Positions 24,363 to 24,376 of a DNA stretch of 24,376 bases are shown here, one piece after another (within the stretch, counting starts at the first letter, position 1; each line of letters starts with the position of its first letter). The DNA is from Cellvibrionaceae bacterium. GTDB lineage: Bacteria; Pseudomonadota; Gammaproteobacteria; Pseudomonadales; Cellvibrionaceae. The notes below the pieces were generated by a model. The model had not been told where the DNA came from and ran no database searches. It saw only the letters and a list, made by a program, of their open reading frames with translations. Where the stretch lies: contig JALUYN010000010.1 of NCBI GenBank assembly GCA_027012915.1, forward strand, positions 1-24,376, read 5' to 3'. Made by a program: the position numbers and the translations under genes.

Positions 24363-24376
24363 TAGGGCCTGTTAAC
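24363..24376. repeat. Edge of a second copy of the left-end repeat, inverted
   Basis: The last 14 bases, TAGGGCCTGTTAAC, are the exact reverse complement of 186-199. By analogy the rest of the copy should continue beyond the window. The remaining bases after the phosphorylase stop (24314-24362) hold nothing I recognise. Confidence 0.6.

Noticed and set aside
1..24376. Insertion sequence, prophage, CRISPR array, toxin-antitoxin or defence system
   Set aside because: No transposase, integrase, evenly spaced direct repeats, nuclease or antitoxin-like gene pair was found; the repeats present are palindromic intergenic elements.

Overview
The window looks like chromosomal DNA from a free-living, probably marine gammaproteobacterium. 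The evidence is moderate GC content, dense operons, GlxA/LysR regulators, β-oxidation genes, a glucosylglycerate (compatible solute) cassette, a PEP-CTERM-like surface protein, and structured intergenic repeats of a kind common in marine Gammaproteobacteria. The lineage is inferred from gene content and style; no rRNA or marker gene is present. I see no tRNA, rRNA, CRISPR array, transposase, phage gene or replication origin.

Layout. (1) 1-200: a palindromic repeat; a fragment matching one edge of it reappears inverted at the extreme right end (24363-24376). (2) 230-2696: a GST / 2-hydroxychromene-2-carboxylate isomerase-like pair on the minus strand, with a divergent LysR regulator. (3) 2700-5872: a GlxA-type regulator divergent from a crotonase / acyl-CoA dehydrogenase operon, with a perfect 9+4+9 inverted repeat between them. 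(4) 5873-6857: a REP-like hairpin, then a secreted PEP-CTERM-like protein. (5) 6914-11646: a saccharopine-dehydrogenase-like reductase, an aldehyde dehydrogenase / iron-dependent alcohol dehydrogenase operon, and a P450-type [2Fe-2S] ferredoxin read the other way. (6) 11685-12150: a 466-bp element built from nested palindromes. (7) 12190-15175: a DASS/SLC13 transporter, a possible 36-residue ORF, and a PuuB-like FAD amine oxidase. (8) 15182-20156, minus strand: a Rieske oxygenase, a complete frdCAB set of the Wolinella dihaem type, and a small unknown ORF overlapping frdB. (9) 20436-24313, plus strand: a phosphatase, a glucosyl-3-phosphoglycerate synthase and a GH13 glucosylglycerate phosphorylase-like enzyme, which together would make and recycle glucosylglycerate.

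How the genes may work together. The left half looks catabolic: glutathione-linked chemistry, acyl-CoA oxidation, and alcohol to aldehyde to acid oxidation, with a ferredoxin that would need a P450 and reductase encoded elsewhere. The right half combines quinone-linked fumarate/succinate chemistry with osmolyte metabolism.

The most notable points are the residue-by-residue match of FrdCAB to the Wolinella quinol:fumarate reductase next to an O2-dependent Rieske oxygenase, the nested-palindrome element, the inverted repeat copies at both window edges, the GlxA-linked operator, and possible nitrogen-control motifs before the glucosylglycerate operon. No wholly novel multi-gene system can be proved from the sequence alone.
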